The notes beneath the pieces were generated by a model that ran no database searches, was not told where the DNA came from, and saw only the letters and a list, made by a program, of their open reading frames with translations. Of a stretch of DNA of 59,766 nucleotides, positions 16,141 to 26,020 are shown one piece after another (position 1 is the stretch's first letter; each line of letters opens with the position of its first letter). Origin of the DNA: an uncultured Bacteroidota bacterium (lineage in GTDB: Bacteria > Bacteroidota > Bacteroidia > Flavobacteriales > Flavobacteriaceae); NCBI GenBank assembly GCA_903839195.1, contig CAIMBK010000057.1, positions 1 through 59,766 of the forward strand, in the 5' to 3' direction. The translations under genes were made by a program, and so were the position numbers.

Positions 16141-16294
16141 AAAAGAAAATAGAATTATGCGTCAAAAAATGCGAAATAATTTTTGATGGTCGATTCCTGG
16201 ATTTTAAATCTTTCAAACTCTTTTCTGATGGAATTAGAAGTTTTCTTTTTTTATTAAATAAACCAGTTCAAATTTATCTAAGAATTCAAAGTCA

Positions 16295-16323
16295 CTGTTT
16301 AAAAAATCCTATTTTTTAAACAG
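16295..16323 (-). terminator. Terminator-like AT-rich inverted repeat after deoC
   Basis: A perfect 13-bp inverted repeat (CTGTTTAAAAAAT and its complement) with a 3-base loop. It lies 35 bases beyond the deoC stop on the minus strand. The T-run is inside the stem, so efficiency is uncertain. Confidence 0.55.
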
Positions 16324-16358
16324 AAATTAAATCGCAAATAACAATAAAACACCTTTGT

Positions 16359-17102
16359 TTAATAATCACTTTCGGAAGTAAGTCCGTGTGAAATTGTTTT
16401 GGCAGCAGAAGTCCCAATTCGTTTAACCCCGAGTCGAATCATATCGATCGCTTCGTCATACGTGCGAATTCCGCCAGCCGCTTTCACTGGAAGTGGCGAA
16501 GCGTTTTCGAGCATCATTATTATTGATGGAATGGTGGCGCCATTTGGCAAATTATTGACTGTTTTATAAAAACCCGTGGAGGATTTTACAAAAACACTGT
16601 TGTAATTTTCTTCTTTGAAATTAGAAATCACGACGTTTTTTATCAAAGCCGACAATTGAATTATTTGTTGATTGGACAAAGCCGCAACTTCGATAATCCA
16701 TTTGACAATTTTATGATTTTCGAGTCCTAATTGAGTGCCTTTTAGGATTTCTTCCTTAACTAAATTACTATTTCCTTTTTTGAATGCTTCATAATTGCAC
16801 ACAAAATCCAAATCATCCGCGCCATCATCAATGGCTTTTTGGGCTTCTTCTAATTTTTTTTCGATAGATGCTTTTCCATTTGGAAAGTCAATTACCGTTC
16901 CGATGGTCACTTTTGAATGGACTTTGGAAATCATTTGATTGGCAATTGAAACCATTTCTGGGCGAATCATAACGAGTTTGAAATCCTCGTCAATTGCTTC
17001 TTGGATGAAATTTTTGACAATTTCAAAATTTTCTGCTTCGCTAATTTCAGCTTGCGCGGCTGTTTTCAAATAAGTAGAATCGAGATAGTTTTTTATAATC
17101 AT
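16359..17102 (-). CDS. deoC: Deoxyribose-phosphate aldolase
   Basis: 247 residues, a TIM-barrel class I aldolase that splits 2-deoxyribose-5-phosphate to glyceraldehyde-3-phosphate and acetaldehyde in deoxynucleoside breakdown. The Schiff-base lysine lies in VFVKSSTGF and the second catalytic lysine in PVKAAGGIRTYDEA; TVIDFPNG and DDLDFVCNY fit the substrate-binding and Asp residues of the family. The length is normal. It has its own terminator-like repeat downstream and a terminator upstream (17125-17156), so it may be a single-gene unit, but I could not find a good promoter in the 58-base gap. Confidence 0.95.
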   Translation of the reverse strand: MIIKNYLDSTYLKTAAQAEISEAENFEIVKNFIQEAIDEDFKLVMIRPEMVSIANQMISKVHSKVTIGTVIDFPNGKASIEKKLEEAQKAIDDGADDLDFVCNYEAFKKGNSNLVKEEILKGTQLGLENHKIVKWIIEVAALSNQQIIQLSALIKNVVISNFKEENYNSVFVKSSTGFYKTVNNLPNGATIPSIIMMLENASPLPVKAAGGIRTYDEAIDMIRLGVKRIGTSAAKTISHGLTSESDY

Positions 17103-17124
17103 AGCGATGCGATAAAATTGGATA

Positions 17125-17156
17125 TAAAAATAAAAAATCCCACTGAAATAGCGGGA
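17125..17156 (-). terminator. Intrinsic terminator after the VanZ-like gene
   Basis: Minus strand TCCCGCT-ATTTC-AGTGGGA: 7-bp stem with one wobble, followed by TTTTTTATTTTT. It begins five bases after the VanZ-like stop codon. Confidence 0.8.
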
Positions 17157-17160
17157 ATCT

Positions 17161-17550
17161 TTATTTATTATTTTTTAATAAATTGGTAAATTTTTCCAAA
17201 CAAACAATTAAAATTATTGCTATTATTGCGCCGGTTGAATTCGCTAAAACATCCAAGAAATCAGCATTTCTTGTTTTTGTTAAAATCCCTTGTCCTACTT
17301 CTATTAAAAAACCAAAGAAAAATGATCCTAAAACAACAAAGGTTTTTAAATTCGGATTTTGTGACTTTTCGTTTTTTGAAAAATACAAATACCACAGAAA
17401 AACAAAAACAAAATGGAATGTAAAATGTACTAATTTGTCTAAATCCGCAATACGAACTTGCGGAATATCCGAAAACGTGCAAAAGCACAAACCCACTATT
17501 AAAAAGGTCCAAGAAAGGGCAGCCCAAAAATAGGCGTTTTTAGGCACCAA
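17161..17550 (-). CDS. VanZ-like membrane protein
   Basis: 129 residues with four hydrophobic helices (about 5-25, 43-60, 72-90, 100-120). The motifs [36 protein letters not shown] and [18 protein letters not shown] are those of the VanZ family, whose general function is not known outside teicoplanin resistance. There is no ATG: the frame opens with TTG at 17550 or GTG at 17547, inside the last codons of gcvH, so translation is probably coupled to gcvH. Confidence 0.85.
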   Translation of the reverse strand: MVPKNAYFWAALSWTFLIVGLCFCTFSDIPQVRIADLDKLVHFTFHFVFVFLWYLYFSKNEKSQNPNLKTFVVLGSFFFGFLIEVGQGILTKTRNADFLDVLANSTGAIIAIILIVCLEKFTNLLKNNK

Positions 17551-17920
17551 TTAGTTTTTTATAATCTTCACAGGAAAGCAAATCGGCTAGTTGTGAAGGG
17601 TCAGAAACTTTTACTTTTACCATCCATCCGGCTCCATAAGGGTCGGAATTTACGGCTTCTGGATTGCTTTCAAGCGAATCGTTGAATTCAATTATTTCTC
17701 CAGACAAAGGAAGAAACAAATCGGAAACTGTTTTCACGGCTTCAACTGTTCCGAAAACTTCATCTTTTTCAAGCGTTTGGTCCAATGTTTCTACCTCAAC
17801 ATAAACGATGTCGCCTAATTCTTTTTGTGCAAAATCGGTAATCCCAACGGTTGCAATTTCGCCGTCCAAACTAACCCATTCGTGATCTTTTGTGTATTTT
17901 AATTCTGCTGGAATATTCAT
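17540..17920 (-). CDS. gcvH: Glycine cleavage system H protein
   Basis: 126 residues. The lipoate attachment lysine is K63 in the motif [52 protein letters not shown] and the C-terminal [14 protein letters not shown] are standard. The H protein shuttles the aminomethyl group between the P, T and L proteins during glycine breakdown. The P and T genes are not in this window. It has a putative promoter at 17968-18001 after sprA and overlaps the VanZ-like gene. Confidence 0.97.
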   Translation of the reverse strand: MNIPAELKYTKDHEWVSLDGEIATVGITDFAQKELGDIVYVEVETLDQTLEKDEVFGTVEAVKTVSDLFLPLSGEIIEFNDSLESNPEAVNSDPYGAGWMVKVKVSDPSQLADLLSCEDYKKLIGA

Positions 17921-17967
17921 TTTATATGCTTATTTTATATTTAAATTATGTTTGTTTTTTCTTACTA

Positions 17968-18001
17968 CAAAGGTATTGTTTCGCGTTAAATTATGACACA
18001 A
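17968..18001 (-). promoter_or_regulatory. Putative promoter of gcvH
   Basis: Minus strand TTG (18001-17999), a 23-base spacer and TACCTTTG (17975-17968), 47 bases before the ATG. The spacer is at the long end. Confidence 0.55.
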
Positions 18002-18010
18002 TATTATTGA

Positions 18011-21000
18011 TTAATTTCCAAAATTATAGCGTAAAGTAAATCCTGTTCTCAAATTCGTCATTGGAAATGAGGTAGAAATAACCGCTTTTGTGAAGGAATG
18101 ATCATAAAAGAAAATCGCCGAAAGGTTTTTACTTAGCGAATAATCCGCCGTTAATTTAACCGACCAAATGTTTTGTCCACCAGCCAATTGATTGTTGTCA
18201 TAATCCAAATAACGAACGATGGTTTGGTTGTTTCTGTAAGAAAAATCAGCTTTTATGTTGATGTCGCTTTTTATAATTCCTGTTGGGTCTTCGGATAATT
18301 TTGAAGAGAAAATGACATCCTTAATTCGATAGCCCATCCCTAAAATGTATTCAATTCCTTTAACTTCGGTTAGTAAATTGTTGTCAAAACTCATCGATAA
18401 GGCTCGGTCTTTTTTCATTTCGGCTAAGAATTTTATAGAATTTTTCATTTCAAAATCAACTCGTACAAGTGGGTTAAATTGTTCCACCAAGTTGATGTTC
18501 GAAATGATGTTTTTGTTTATAAAATTACCCCCAGTATCGAATGCGTTTGGATTTTTACTGTATTCCAAATTCGATCTAAAAGCGTTGATTGTGTAGGAAG
18601 ATCGATAACTATGTTGGAATGAAAATCGTTTGAAATTTTCTTTAAAGAATGTATACCGCATTAATCCGCTGTATTTTACCGTCCAGTTTGGAATTGGAAT
18701 GTCTCGGAAAGCGTCCAGAGAAATTCCAGAAGCCGTTTGTCCGTATCCTTTGGTCGCAAATCCGGTATAAGCCGCTAGAAATGAAGGCAATAAAACCGCT
18801 TGGCTATTTTTTCCAAAACCAATTGGAAAACCTTGATTAGAAGAATAAATGGCATAATTTGGGTCCGTTGAAGCTGGAATCGGGTTCGCTAGATCTCCAT
18901 ATCTTGGTATTGATGGTCCATAATATTGTTCGGCTAATCGGTTTGCAATTATTATTCTGTTTTCTCTAAAATCATTAAAAGCAGAGGATTCATTGACATC
19001 ACTTGTCTTGAACGCGGTTTTAATCATTACGGTAGAAACGGAAAAATTCCCAAAATTATATGGCGATCTTGAATTGTATTGCCCATCGTCAGAAACATCA
19101 TATTGCTCCGAGAAGTTGTCGGCGTAAGTTCGGTCGGCGGTTAAGTCGATTTTAAAGTCAGGAAACAAATCTAAATTGGCCGTAAAATTTAATGTTTTGG
19201 TCGTTACTTGCGTAAAATTTTGATTGAATTCATCATAACCCGTTAAGTAACCTCTTTTGGCTGCTTCATATCGAACGTCGTCTTGGGAACCAAAAACAAA
19301 TCCTAAAGTTGGCCTGGCCGTTCCAAAAAATCCAATTCCTGGCAAATATCCTGGTAAAACAGTTCCTTTATTTTCGGAATAATTAATTTGTGCATTTTTC
19401 AAACTTGTAAGTACACCTCGAATTCCTTCTACAAAAATATTGCCTTCTTTCGCAGCGGGTTGTACGGGTGCGCTTGCTATTTTCTGACCTGGTTTTGGCG
19501 GAGTATTTGGCGCCGTTTTCGTAGTCTTTTTTGCTTTTTTGATTAATCCTATATAGCGATAAAAAGCATCCATATTAAAAGTGGTGTTCAATTTATGCGC
19601 TCCCGAATTTTGAATGGTGTTTCCAAGTTCGACGTTTCCGTTAACGGTTTCAATGGATGACATTGCTAATGACGATTTCTGCCAGCTGTAATTTCCTGTA
19701 TACGAATAGGTAGATTTTACAAAACTAAAAACAGGAAGCTTGTTTATTGGCAAATCATAATTGGCTACAAGTTGTTGCGTATGCAAATTTGGGTCCCCAA
19801 TATTCCAATAATCATCCCATATTGTGACCGTATTGTCTGGAACATTATCGGCATTTAAATAATTTCGAACAATATTATTTGACGAAGCGGTAAAGTTCAA
19901 TTTTAATGCTTTGGTCAAATTGTAATTGAAACCATATTGATAATTAAACAAGAAGTTTCGGCGATAAAGCGGATCAATTCCGATTCCGGCTACATCCACT
20001 TGTCGAAATTGTTGTTTGTTGTATTGTCGAATTATATTGGAACTAAAAGAAATATTAGTTGGCATATAATTGAAATTAAAATCGCTCAACATTTTAAAAT
20101 AACTACTTTTCTTTAAAAATTTATTTTTACTAAAAGGCTCCAATGGTTTGGTTTGGAAATTGTAGGTATAATCAACCGTCGTGTTTACTTGTTGGTCGAT
20201 ATAACTTTCAATTTGATAGTCATGGCGATCCACCTGATTATAGGAATACGAAAGCGTTAGATTCTCAGGATCATAAATATGCGCTTTTTGTTCGGGTCCT
20301 CTTTCTTTTTTAACGCCAATAAAATTGATGCTTTTTCTTTTCGTATAATCAATGGCTCGATTTCTTATATTGTCTTTTTCCGCTTGGTCTGTGGTGATAT
20401 CCAACAACTGTTTCAATTTGATATCTTGATTAAACGGATCGTATTCTGGTGTGATTATTTCTTCGCCAATAGCATAATTGAATGGCAAATTAATTCCCCA
20501 TTTTTTTGGTAATAATTTTCCAAGACTAAAATTGGTTACAATATTATATTGTTTTAAATCTTCGCGACTTCTTTCATTTGGGCCTTCTTCAAGTGCGCCA
20601 AAACCAATTGTGCTCATTTTTCCTGTAGCCGAAATCGTAACGAAGTCGGCAAAATTGGTGTCTAAATTCACAACCGCAGCCATACCTCCGCTATTATCCA
20701 TATCTGATAGACGCAGTTCATTGAACCAAACTTCTCCTTTTATTCGGTTTGTAGATGTGTTTTTTAAACCCACCATCAATGTTCTAACCAATCCAAAATT
20801 TGGGTTTCCTCGGATTCCTAATCTCAGTTTTCCCCGCGAAATATTGGTTGCCAATGACGGGTCCATTAACGGGTCGTCATCGTTAATATATCGGATTCCG
20901 TTCGCGTCTTCGGCAGGCGCATTAGAACCCATTGCAAGAATTTTTAGCTTGGTTAATAATGAAAGTGGCAAATCAATATTGTTCAATTGCGGCCAAACAT

Positions 21001-24000
21001 CTTCGGCAATGGAAGCCCCTTCTTGGGTTATTTTTAATGGGATTTCAACTTGATAGAAATTCTGAGTAAAATCGTTTCCAAATCGAATAAAAGCTGTCAT
21101 TTGGTCGTTTTGCAAAGGCATTGGATCGGTCGGTGCGGGCAATGCTTCAGCGTGTAAAAACATTTTTAAATCCTTGTACTGACGCATATCAATACTAACA
21201 TTTTTGAATACCGCTCTTGAATCGCCAGGCTCAATTCCATCACCTAAGGCTTTTAATGAGAGGGATTGCTCGTTTTGATTGATCACAGAATTGTTGTTAT
21301 AAAGTTGTTCTCTAACAACTCCTGGAGGACTAATGTACTTGATTGGGCTTCTGTCTCCATTTTCTTGAACATTCACAGTCAAAACATCAAAATCGGTATT
21401 GTCATCCGAAACATCGGTATCGGTTGCATCCATAGTATTTACATAGCGTCGCCATTCGCCTCGAACCAAATCCAATGCGCCAAAACGAACGGTCACATTA
21501 TCTGAAAATCCGGTCATAAACATTCTCATAAATCCGATGGTTCGGAAATCTGAAATAGCGCCAATAGTATTTTCGGGTTGCGAAACTGGAATTTTAAATT
21601 GGATCCATCTTGCTTTTGTTGCATTAGCGCCAGCGGGTAAATTGGCAGCATCTGTTTCTCGAATATCGGTTACATATCGGTCCACTCCAATTTGCATGTC
21701 TTTGTGTAAATCGACACTGTATTCATAATACGCATTAATAGTATTCATCGTATTATCTCTATTGATATCCTCTACATCGGGAAGCGTGTTGGATCCTCTG
21801 TTGGAATTGGTGATTTCAACTGGTGAATTTCCCTCGGTTCCATTGTATTTTTTATAACGATCCAAAACTGAACCTGACGCGGTCAAAAAATATTCATAAT
21901 CATCTGAAGACGGATCGGTTTCTCCTGAAAAATCAGAAAACTTTACCGCTTCGTCTCGATTGTTAATACCGTCTAATCCAATATCTTGTCCTGCCCGATT
22001 GTCCGCATTGGTATCAAAGGCATAAATTAGTGATTGCGATGCTGGAATATTTCCCCAAATTGGCTGTGGCGATACCAAAACCTGATCGTAACCCAATCCG
22101 TTTTCGTATTGTTTTCGACCGTCTTTTAATACATCTTCAGAAATGGATCCTAAATTGAAAACTATTTTTCCTGTATTGACCGCCGTGGTTTCGCTTGTTG
22201 GATTTCCCGGGTCAAAATAGGGATCCAGAACCCAAAATTGAAGGTATTCTACATTTCCTTGCTCGAAATTAGTAGACGATAATGCTCGCATAATTCCTCC
22301 AAAATTATCCGCTGGATTGGGTAATTCATTGGTTGATGCTGCTGCTGGATTATAATTGAACGGCCCTCTTTCTTTTGGATAATAAGACAAATCTAAGGTG
22401 TTGACGATTTGCGTTTGTCCGATAGCAATGTCGGTAACGGGATATAATTCTTCGCTATAAATTCTTCGAGTAGAATTTAATGAAATGTCTTGTATTGAAA
22501 TTCCGGATGGACGTGACGCATAGAATGTTGGGTCAATAGAATACCACGACATTTTAGCTCTTTTAAAGCCATAACTTAAATCATTTGCGGAAGCGTTAAA
22601 ATTATAAGTGCTCGTTGCGGAACGTTCTGGCGTTGAAGACAAACTCCATGATTGTGCCGATCGCATGTCGATCATGGTTTGAGAACCTTCAAAATCATCT
22701 ACATAAATAGTTGATTTTCCTTCAAATTTATCTCCAGAAGGCGTGTCGGGTTTTAAGAACGCCACTTCTCCTCGAAACGAAAGATTGGAAGGAGCGTCGG
22801 TGTCCATGTTGGGCAATTTGTTTACCAAACGGGTAAAAAACGGAACTTCGGTTGAAAAATTAGTATTGAATCCAAAAATCGTATTGTTTACCGATTCCTG
22901 TCCGTAGTTTGATTTTTGGGTGATCGGTTTTTCGGTCATTTTTAAAAATGTAGCGCCAATCATGAATTTTTTTGAGATTTTATGTTCAATATTAACTCCC
23001 ATAAATCGTCTCGTTTGTTGCCCAAAAACAGAATTGTTCTCGACAGAAACTTGAATTGGTGTGCTTGAAGCTTGCAACGAAGGGTCCAAAATTTGAACTT
23101 TTCCTAATTGATAATTTACGCTATAATCAATCCCTTCGGTCAAAACGCGTCCGCCAGCAGTTACAACAACCGAGCCTTTTGGAACGTTAAAGGCACCAAT
23201 TGGAATTCCGTCGCCAGTTGTTGATTTGAATTTTCCTTTTAATTCGAATTTGTTTTTGTCGCTATCTTGTAAGGCATTCGATTGTGTTTTTCGATATAAA
23301 TTTCGGAACACATATTTTGTTTGATTGGCATTATAAATTCCGGCATTATAATCTTCTCCGGAATTACTTCTTAATTTTTCAAATAAATGCTTTCCGAAAG
23401 GCTCAACAGTGGTGAAAATAATTCTTCCGTTTTGAGTATCAACGGTTAATCCTGGAATGAAATCAAAGAAACCATCTCCGCCAACTTGTGGGTCGTTATT
23501 GTAATTCAATCGGTCCACGTTAAATACCTTTAACAAAGGGGTGCTTGTCACTAAATCTTCAGGCTGAGGCAAAGGCGAAACGATATCGATATAATTCAAA
23601 GGCGAAGGATCGGTGTATAAAATATTGAATCGGAAATCTTCTTTTTGTAATTGAAAGGCATTCGGAATTTGATAAATATTTTTCATCATTAAATTCCACA
23701 TTGGCGTAGTGATATGCGTAACTGGATTTTCAACACTGGTTAAATTGCTTTTCAGCATTTTCAAAATCAAACTTTGCGTGGAAACCGTAGTTGGTTGAGA
23801 AGTGGTTGGATCTGCAGCGCCTGTTTCTGTGGCCGCAACCCCATCGGTACCAAATTCTCCAACTTGATAAACTTCATCTCCTATGGTATATTGATAGGCT
23901 ACCGCTAATACTTCGTCATTGGCTAGTTTTTGTTGAAGCGAAATATACCCCAATTGTGGGTGAAATGTAAATTCATTGGAATTTAATTTTCGGGCGTTTT

Positions 24001-25372
24001 CCAGTTTAGAATAATCTTGTCCTTCTATTGCTGTAACTCCTGTAAAACCCGAGGTTGTGGTTACAACCTCTCTAATATTGGAATTCAAATATCCTCCATT
24101 ATCAATTAACGCCGGGTCATATTTATTGTTTTTATTATCCGTTGGCGAATCGGCGGGCGCAATAAGAAATCCCGCAGATGGATTCGTTACAATTACTTCA
24201 TTATCATTTAATCCCGAAAGACTAGTTTCACCTAAATCCTGAAGCGCGATAATATTTCGTAGGTTATTGTTGGTTGTGTTTACGCGATTTTGTCTATTGG
24301 TTATCCAAACTTCCATTCGAGTAATTTGAATTCTACTATCAACATATGGATAATTTCTAAGGGAATAATCATATTTGTTTCGGAAGAATTGAGATAGAAA
24401 AAAGTGTCGGTCGGAATCATAATCTAAGGCAAATAATTCGAAATCTTGAATGGTCCCGCCTCCTTGCGCAGTTACCGATTTGTTTTGCGATTTTTGTTCA
24501 GAGAAAATCCCTGTAATTGTTGTTTTTCCAAATTGAAATTGCGCTTTTACACCAAATAAACTTTGTGCGCCACGAATTAAAGAGCCACTCAAAGGCATGC
24601 TAACATTTCCGATTTCTAATTTTTGGAGGATGCTGTCGTCATTTCCAGAATAGTTTTTTAAATCGGAAGGTTTGTTTACGTTCCCGAGCCCAGGAACACT
24701 GGGAAGCGTCGGATTGTATTCTAATTTTATTAAATTTTGAAAAGAAAAAGTAGATTGCGTGTCATAATTAGCCGTTACCCCAAGTCTTGTTCCAACTTTT
24801 CCCATCAAACTCATGCTTATTTTCTGATTGAAATCGAAAGTAGTGCTGGATCTGTTTCTTGGAGAAAAAGACGGATTGTCTTGTTTGGTATATCGAATTC
24901 CTAAGTCCATTTCAACCGAACCCGTTGGTTTAATATCAATTGTATTGCTGCCAAAAATGGTTTCGAAAAAACCAGAATTTACATAAAATCTAGGTAATAA
25001 ATCTTTTTTGGCATCATCGCTTCCGGCTTTTTTTCCATCAATGGCGTCGGATTTTTTCTTAAAATAATCGTGCATCGACTCTTTTAAAGCCAAATCATCG
25101 TATTCTTTTGGTGTTAAAATTATTGGATAATTAATATTAAATCCATTAACCGATTGGTTATAAATATACCGATCAGAAACAGGGTCATATATATAAGCTT
25201 CTAAAATACTTGGTGGGTTTTTTATTTCTAATTTTCCCGTATCGTAGCCCGTTTTTACTGTATCTTGAACAGCTTCAACTTGAGCGTGGAGGGTGAAATT
25301 CATAAAAAGAACCAGTATGAAAATACTGATTCTAAAAAATGATTTCTGGTTTGTAAAGTATAGTGCTTTCAA
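18011..25372 (-). CDS. sprA: SprA, outer-membrane translocon of the type IX secretion system
   Basis: 2453 residues with a signal peptide (MKALYFTNQKSFFRISIFILVLFMNFTLHAQ) and no other cytoplasmic part. The order fits SprA: N-terminal region with GVTANYDTQSTFSFQNLIKLEY, repeated SprA_N-type segments including YVDDFEGSQTMIDMRSAQ and WFNELRLSDMD, and a C-terminal half rich in beta-strands (FNFNYMPTNISFSSNI, ending RTGFTLRYNFGN). Flavobacterium johnsoniae SprA forms a very large single-chain beta-barrel through which type IX cargo leaves the periplasm; it is also needed for gliding. The start codon is TTG at 25372, three bases after the ruvA stop: no ATG precedes the signal peptide. Length is close to the roughly 2400 residues known for this protein. 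Confidence 0.96.
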   Translation of the reverse strand: MKALYFTNQKSFFRISIFILVLFMNFTLHAQVEAVQDTVKTGYDTGKLEIKNPPSILEAYIYDPVSDRYIYNQSVNGFNINYPIILTPKEYDDLALKESMHDYFKKKSDAIDGKKAGSDDAKKDLLPRFYVNSGFFETIFGSNTIDIKPTGSVEMDLGIRYTKQDNPSFSPRNRSSTTFDFNQKISMSLMGKVGTRLGVTANYDTQSTFSFQNLIKLEYNPTLPSVPGLGNVNKPSDLKNYSGNDDSILQKLEIGNVSMPLSGSLIRGAQSLFGVKAQFQFGKTTITGIFSEQKSQNKSVTAQGGGTIQDFELFALDYDSDRHFFLSQFFRNKYDYSLRNYPYVDSRIQITRMEVWITNRQNRVNTTNNNLRNIIALQDLGETSLSGLNDNEVIVTNPSAGFLIAPADSPTDNKNNKYDPALIDNGGYLNSNIREVVTTTSGFTGVTAIEGQDYSKLENARKLNSNEFTFHPQLGYISLQQKLANDEVLAVAYQYTIGDEVYQVGEFGTDGVAATETGAADPTTSQPTTVSTQSLILKMLKSNLTSVENPVTHITTPMWNLMMKNIYQIPNAFQLQKEDFRFNILYTDPSPLNYIDIVSPLPQPEDLVTSTPLLKVFNVDRLNYNNDPQVGGDGFFDFIPGLTVDTQNGRIIFTTVEPFGKHLFEKLRSNSGEDYNAGIYNANQTKYVFRNLYRKTQSNALQDSDKNKFELKGKFKSTTGDGIPIGAFNVPKGSVVVTAGGRVLTEGIDYSVNYQLGKVQILDPSLQASSTPIQVSVENNSVFGQQTRRFMGVNIEHKISKKFMIGATFLKMTEKPITQKSNYGQESVNNTIFGFNTNFSTEVPFFTRLVNKLPNMDTDAPSNLSFRGEVAFLKPDTPSGDKFEGKSTIYVDDFEGSQTMIDMRSAQSWSLSSTPERSATSTYNFNASANDLSYGFKRAKMSWYSIDPTFYASRPSGISIQDISLNSTRRIYSEELYPVTDIAIGQTQIVNTLDLSYYPKERGPFNYNPAAASTNELPNPADNFGGIMRALSSTNFEQGNVEYLQFWVLDPYFDPGNPTSETTAVNTGKIVFNLGSISEDVLKDGRKQYENGLGYDQVLVSPQPIWGNIPASQSLIYAFDTNADNRAGQDIGLDGINNRDEAVKFSDFSGETDPSSDDYEYFLTASGSVLDRYKKYNGTEGNSPVEITNSNRGSNTLPDVEDINRDNTMNTINAYYEYSVDLHKDMQIGVDRYVTDIRETDAANLPAGANATKARWIQFKIPVSQPENTIGAISDFRTIGFMRMFMTGFSDNVTVRFGALDLVRGEWRRYVNTMDATDTDVSDDNTDFDVLTVNVQENGDRSPIKYISPPGVVREQLYNNNSVINQNEQSLSLKALGDGIEPGDSRAVFKNVSIDMRQYKDLKMFLHAEALPAPTDPMPLQNDQMTAFIRFGNDFTQNFYQVEIPLKITQEGASIAEDVWPQLNNIDLPLSLLTKLKILAMGSNAPAEDANGIRYINDDDPLMDPSLATNISRGKLRLGIRGNPNFGLVRTLMVGLKNTSTNRIKGEVWFNELRLSDMDNSGGMAAVVNLDTNFADFVTISATGKMSTIGFGALEEGPNERSREDLKQYNIVTNFSLGKLLPKKWGINLPFNYAIGEEIITPEYDPFNQDIKLKQLLDITTDQAEKDNIRNRAIDYTKRKSINFIGVKKERGPEQKAHIYDPENLTLSYSYNQVDRHDYQIESYIDQQVNTTVDYTYNFQTKPLEPFSKNKFLKKSSYFKMLSDFNFNYMPTNISFSSNIIRQYNKQQFRQVDVAGIGIDPLYRRNFLFNYQYGFNYNLTKALKLNFTASSNNIVRNYLNADNVPDNTVTIWDDYWNIGDPNLHTQQLVANYDLPINKLPVFSFVKSTYSYTGNYSWQKSSLAMSSIETVNGNVELGNTIQNSGAHKLNTTFNMDAFYRYIGLIKKAKKTTKTAPNTPPKPGQKIASAPVQPAAKEGNIFVEGIRGVLTSLKNAQINYSENKGTVLPGYLPGIGFFGTARPTLGFVFGSQDDVRYEAAKRGYLTGYDEFNQNFTQVTTKTLNFTANLDLFPDFKIDLTADRTYADNFSEQYDVSDDGQYNSRSPYNFGNFSVSTVMIKTAFKTSDVNESSAFNDFRENRIIIANRLAEQYYGPSIPRYGDLANPIPASTDPNYAIYSSNQGFPIGFGKNSQAVLLPSFLAAYTGFATKGYGQTASGISLDAFRDIPIPNWTVKYSGLMRYTFFKENFKRFSFQHSYRSSYTINAFRSNLEYSKNPNAFDTGGNFINKNIISNINLVEQFNPLVRVDFEMKNSIKFLAEMKKDRALSMSFDNNLLTEVKGIEYILGMGYRIKDVIFSSKLSEDPTGIIKSDINIKADFSYRNNQTIVRYLDYDNNQLAGGQNIWSVKLTADYSLSKNLSAIFFYDHSFTKAVISTSFPMTNLRTGFTLRYNFGN

Positions 25373-25375
25373 GTA

Positions 25376-25957
25376 TTATAAATTTTTTAAAGCTTGTTTT
25401 ATAATTGTTTCTACTGTTGCGTCTGGATTTTCTTTGACGATTTTTTCCACGACTCTTTCGGATGATTTTCGGACAAAACCCAAAACCTCCAAAGCAGATA
25501 ACGCTTCATCTTTGTTTGTATTGTTTTGACTCATGGATATTTCATCCAAATCATACAATTTTAAAACCTTTTCTTTTAAATCTAAAATAGCTCTTTGCGC
25601 TGTTTTGCTTCCAATTCCTTTGATGGATTGAATGGTTCCAACATCGCCGGATGCAAGCGCCTGAATTATTTGTTTGGGTTCTAAAGAAGACAACATTGTT
25701 CTGGCAATACTGGCGCCAATTCCAGAAACGGAAAGCAGCATTTTGAATATTTCCCTTTCTGATTTTTCTACAAATCCGAACAAAGTATGTGAATCTTCTT
25801 TAACTTGAAGGTAAATAAAAAGCTTGATAGATTCGGAATTCGGAATTAGCGAATACGTATGCAATGAAATGTTAACATGATATCCTACACCATTACAGTC
25901 AATTATAACTTCGGTAGGTGTTTTTTCAACTAATTTTCCTTGTAAATGTGCTATCAT
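25376..25957 (-). CDS. ruvA: Holliday junction branch-migration protein RuvA
   Basis: 193 residues from ATG 25957 (MIAHLQGKLVEK), the normal N-terminus of the family; a start at 25975 would overlap the promoter. It has the OB-fold domain (1-65), the two helix-hairpin-helix motifs (SVSGIGASIARTMLSS and SIKGIGSKTAQRAILDLK) and the short C-terminal domain III that contacts RuvB. RuvA tetramers bind Holliday junctions and load the RuvB motor encoded at 29422-30444. sprA begins three bases later, so the two are probably translated from one message. Confidence 0.97.
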   Translation of the reverse strand: MIAHLQGKLVEKTPTEVIIDCNGVGYHVNISLHTYSLIPNSESIKLFIYLQVKEDSHTLFGFVEKSEREIFKMLLSVSGIGASIARTMLSSLEPKQIIQALASGDVGTIQSIKGIGSKTAQRAILDLKEKVLKLYDLDEISMSQNNTNKDEALSALEVLGFVRKSSERVVEKIVKENPDATVETIIKQALKNL

Positions 25958-25972
25958 AACTTTTATATCTTT

Positions 25973-25980
25973 CAAATATA
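25973..25980 (-). promoter_or_regulatory. Putative promoter of ruvA-sprA
   Basis: Minus strand TATATTTG, 15 bases before ATG 25957. No TTG at normal -33 spacing. Confidence 0.5.
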
Positions 25981-26020
25981 AGAAAAAAGTTCAAATGTCT
26001 TTTGATAGAAAGTCTCTCTT

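Noticed and set aside
15176..16216. Longer N-terminus for haem O synthase
   Set aside because: The added 42 residues cover the perfect promoter TTG-N20-TATCTTTG and lack family similarity; ATG 16090 is preferred.
20478..21053. 191-codon open frame on the plus strand within sprA
   Set aside because: Runs antisense to a clearly conserved SprA region; no family similarity, no promoter. Long antisense frames are common in AT-rich coding DNA.
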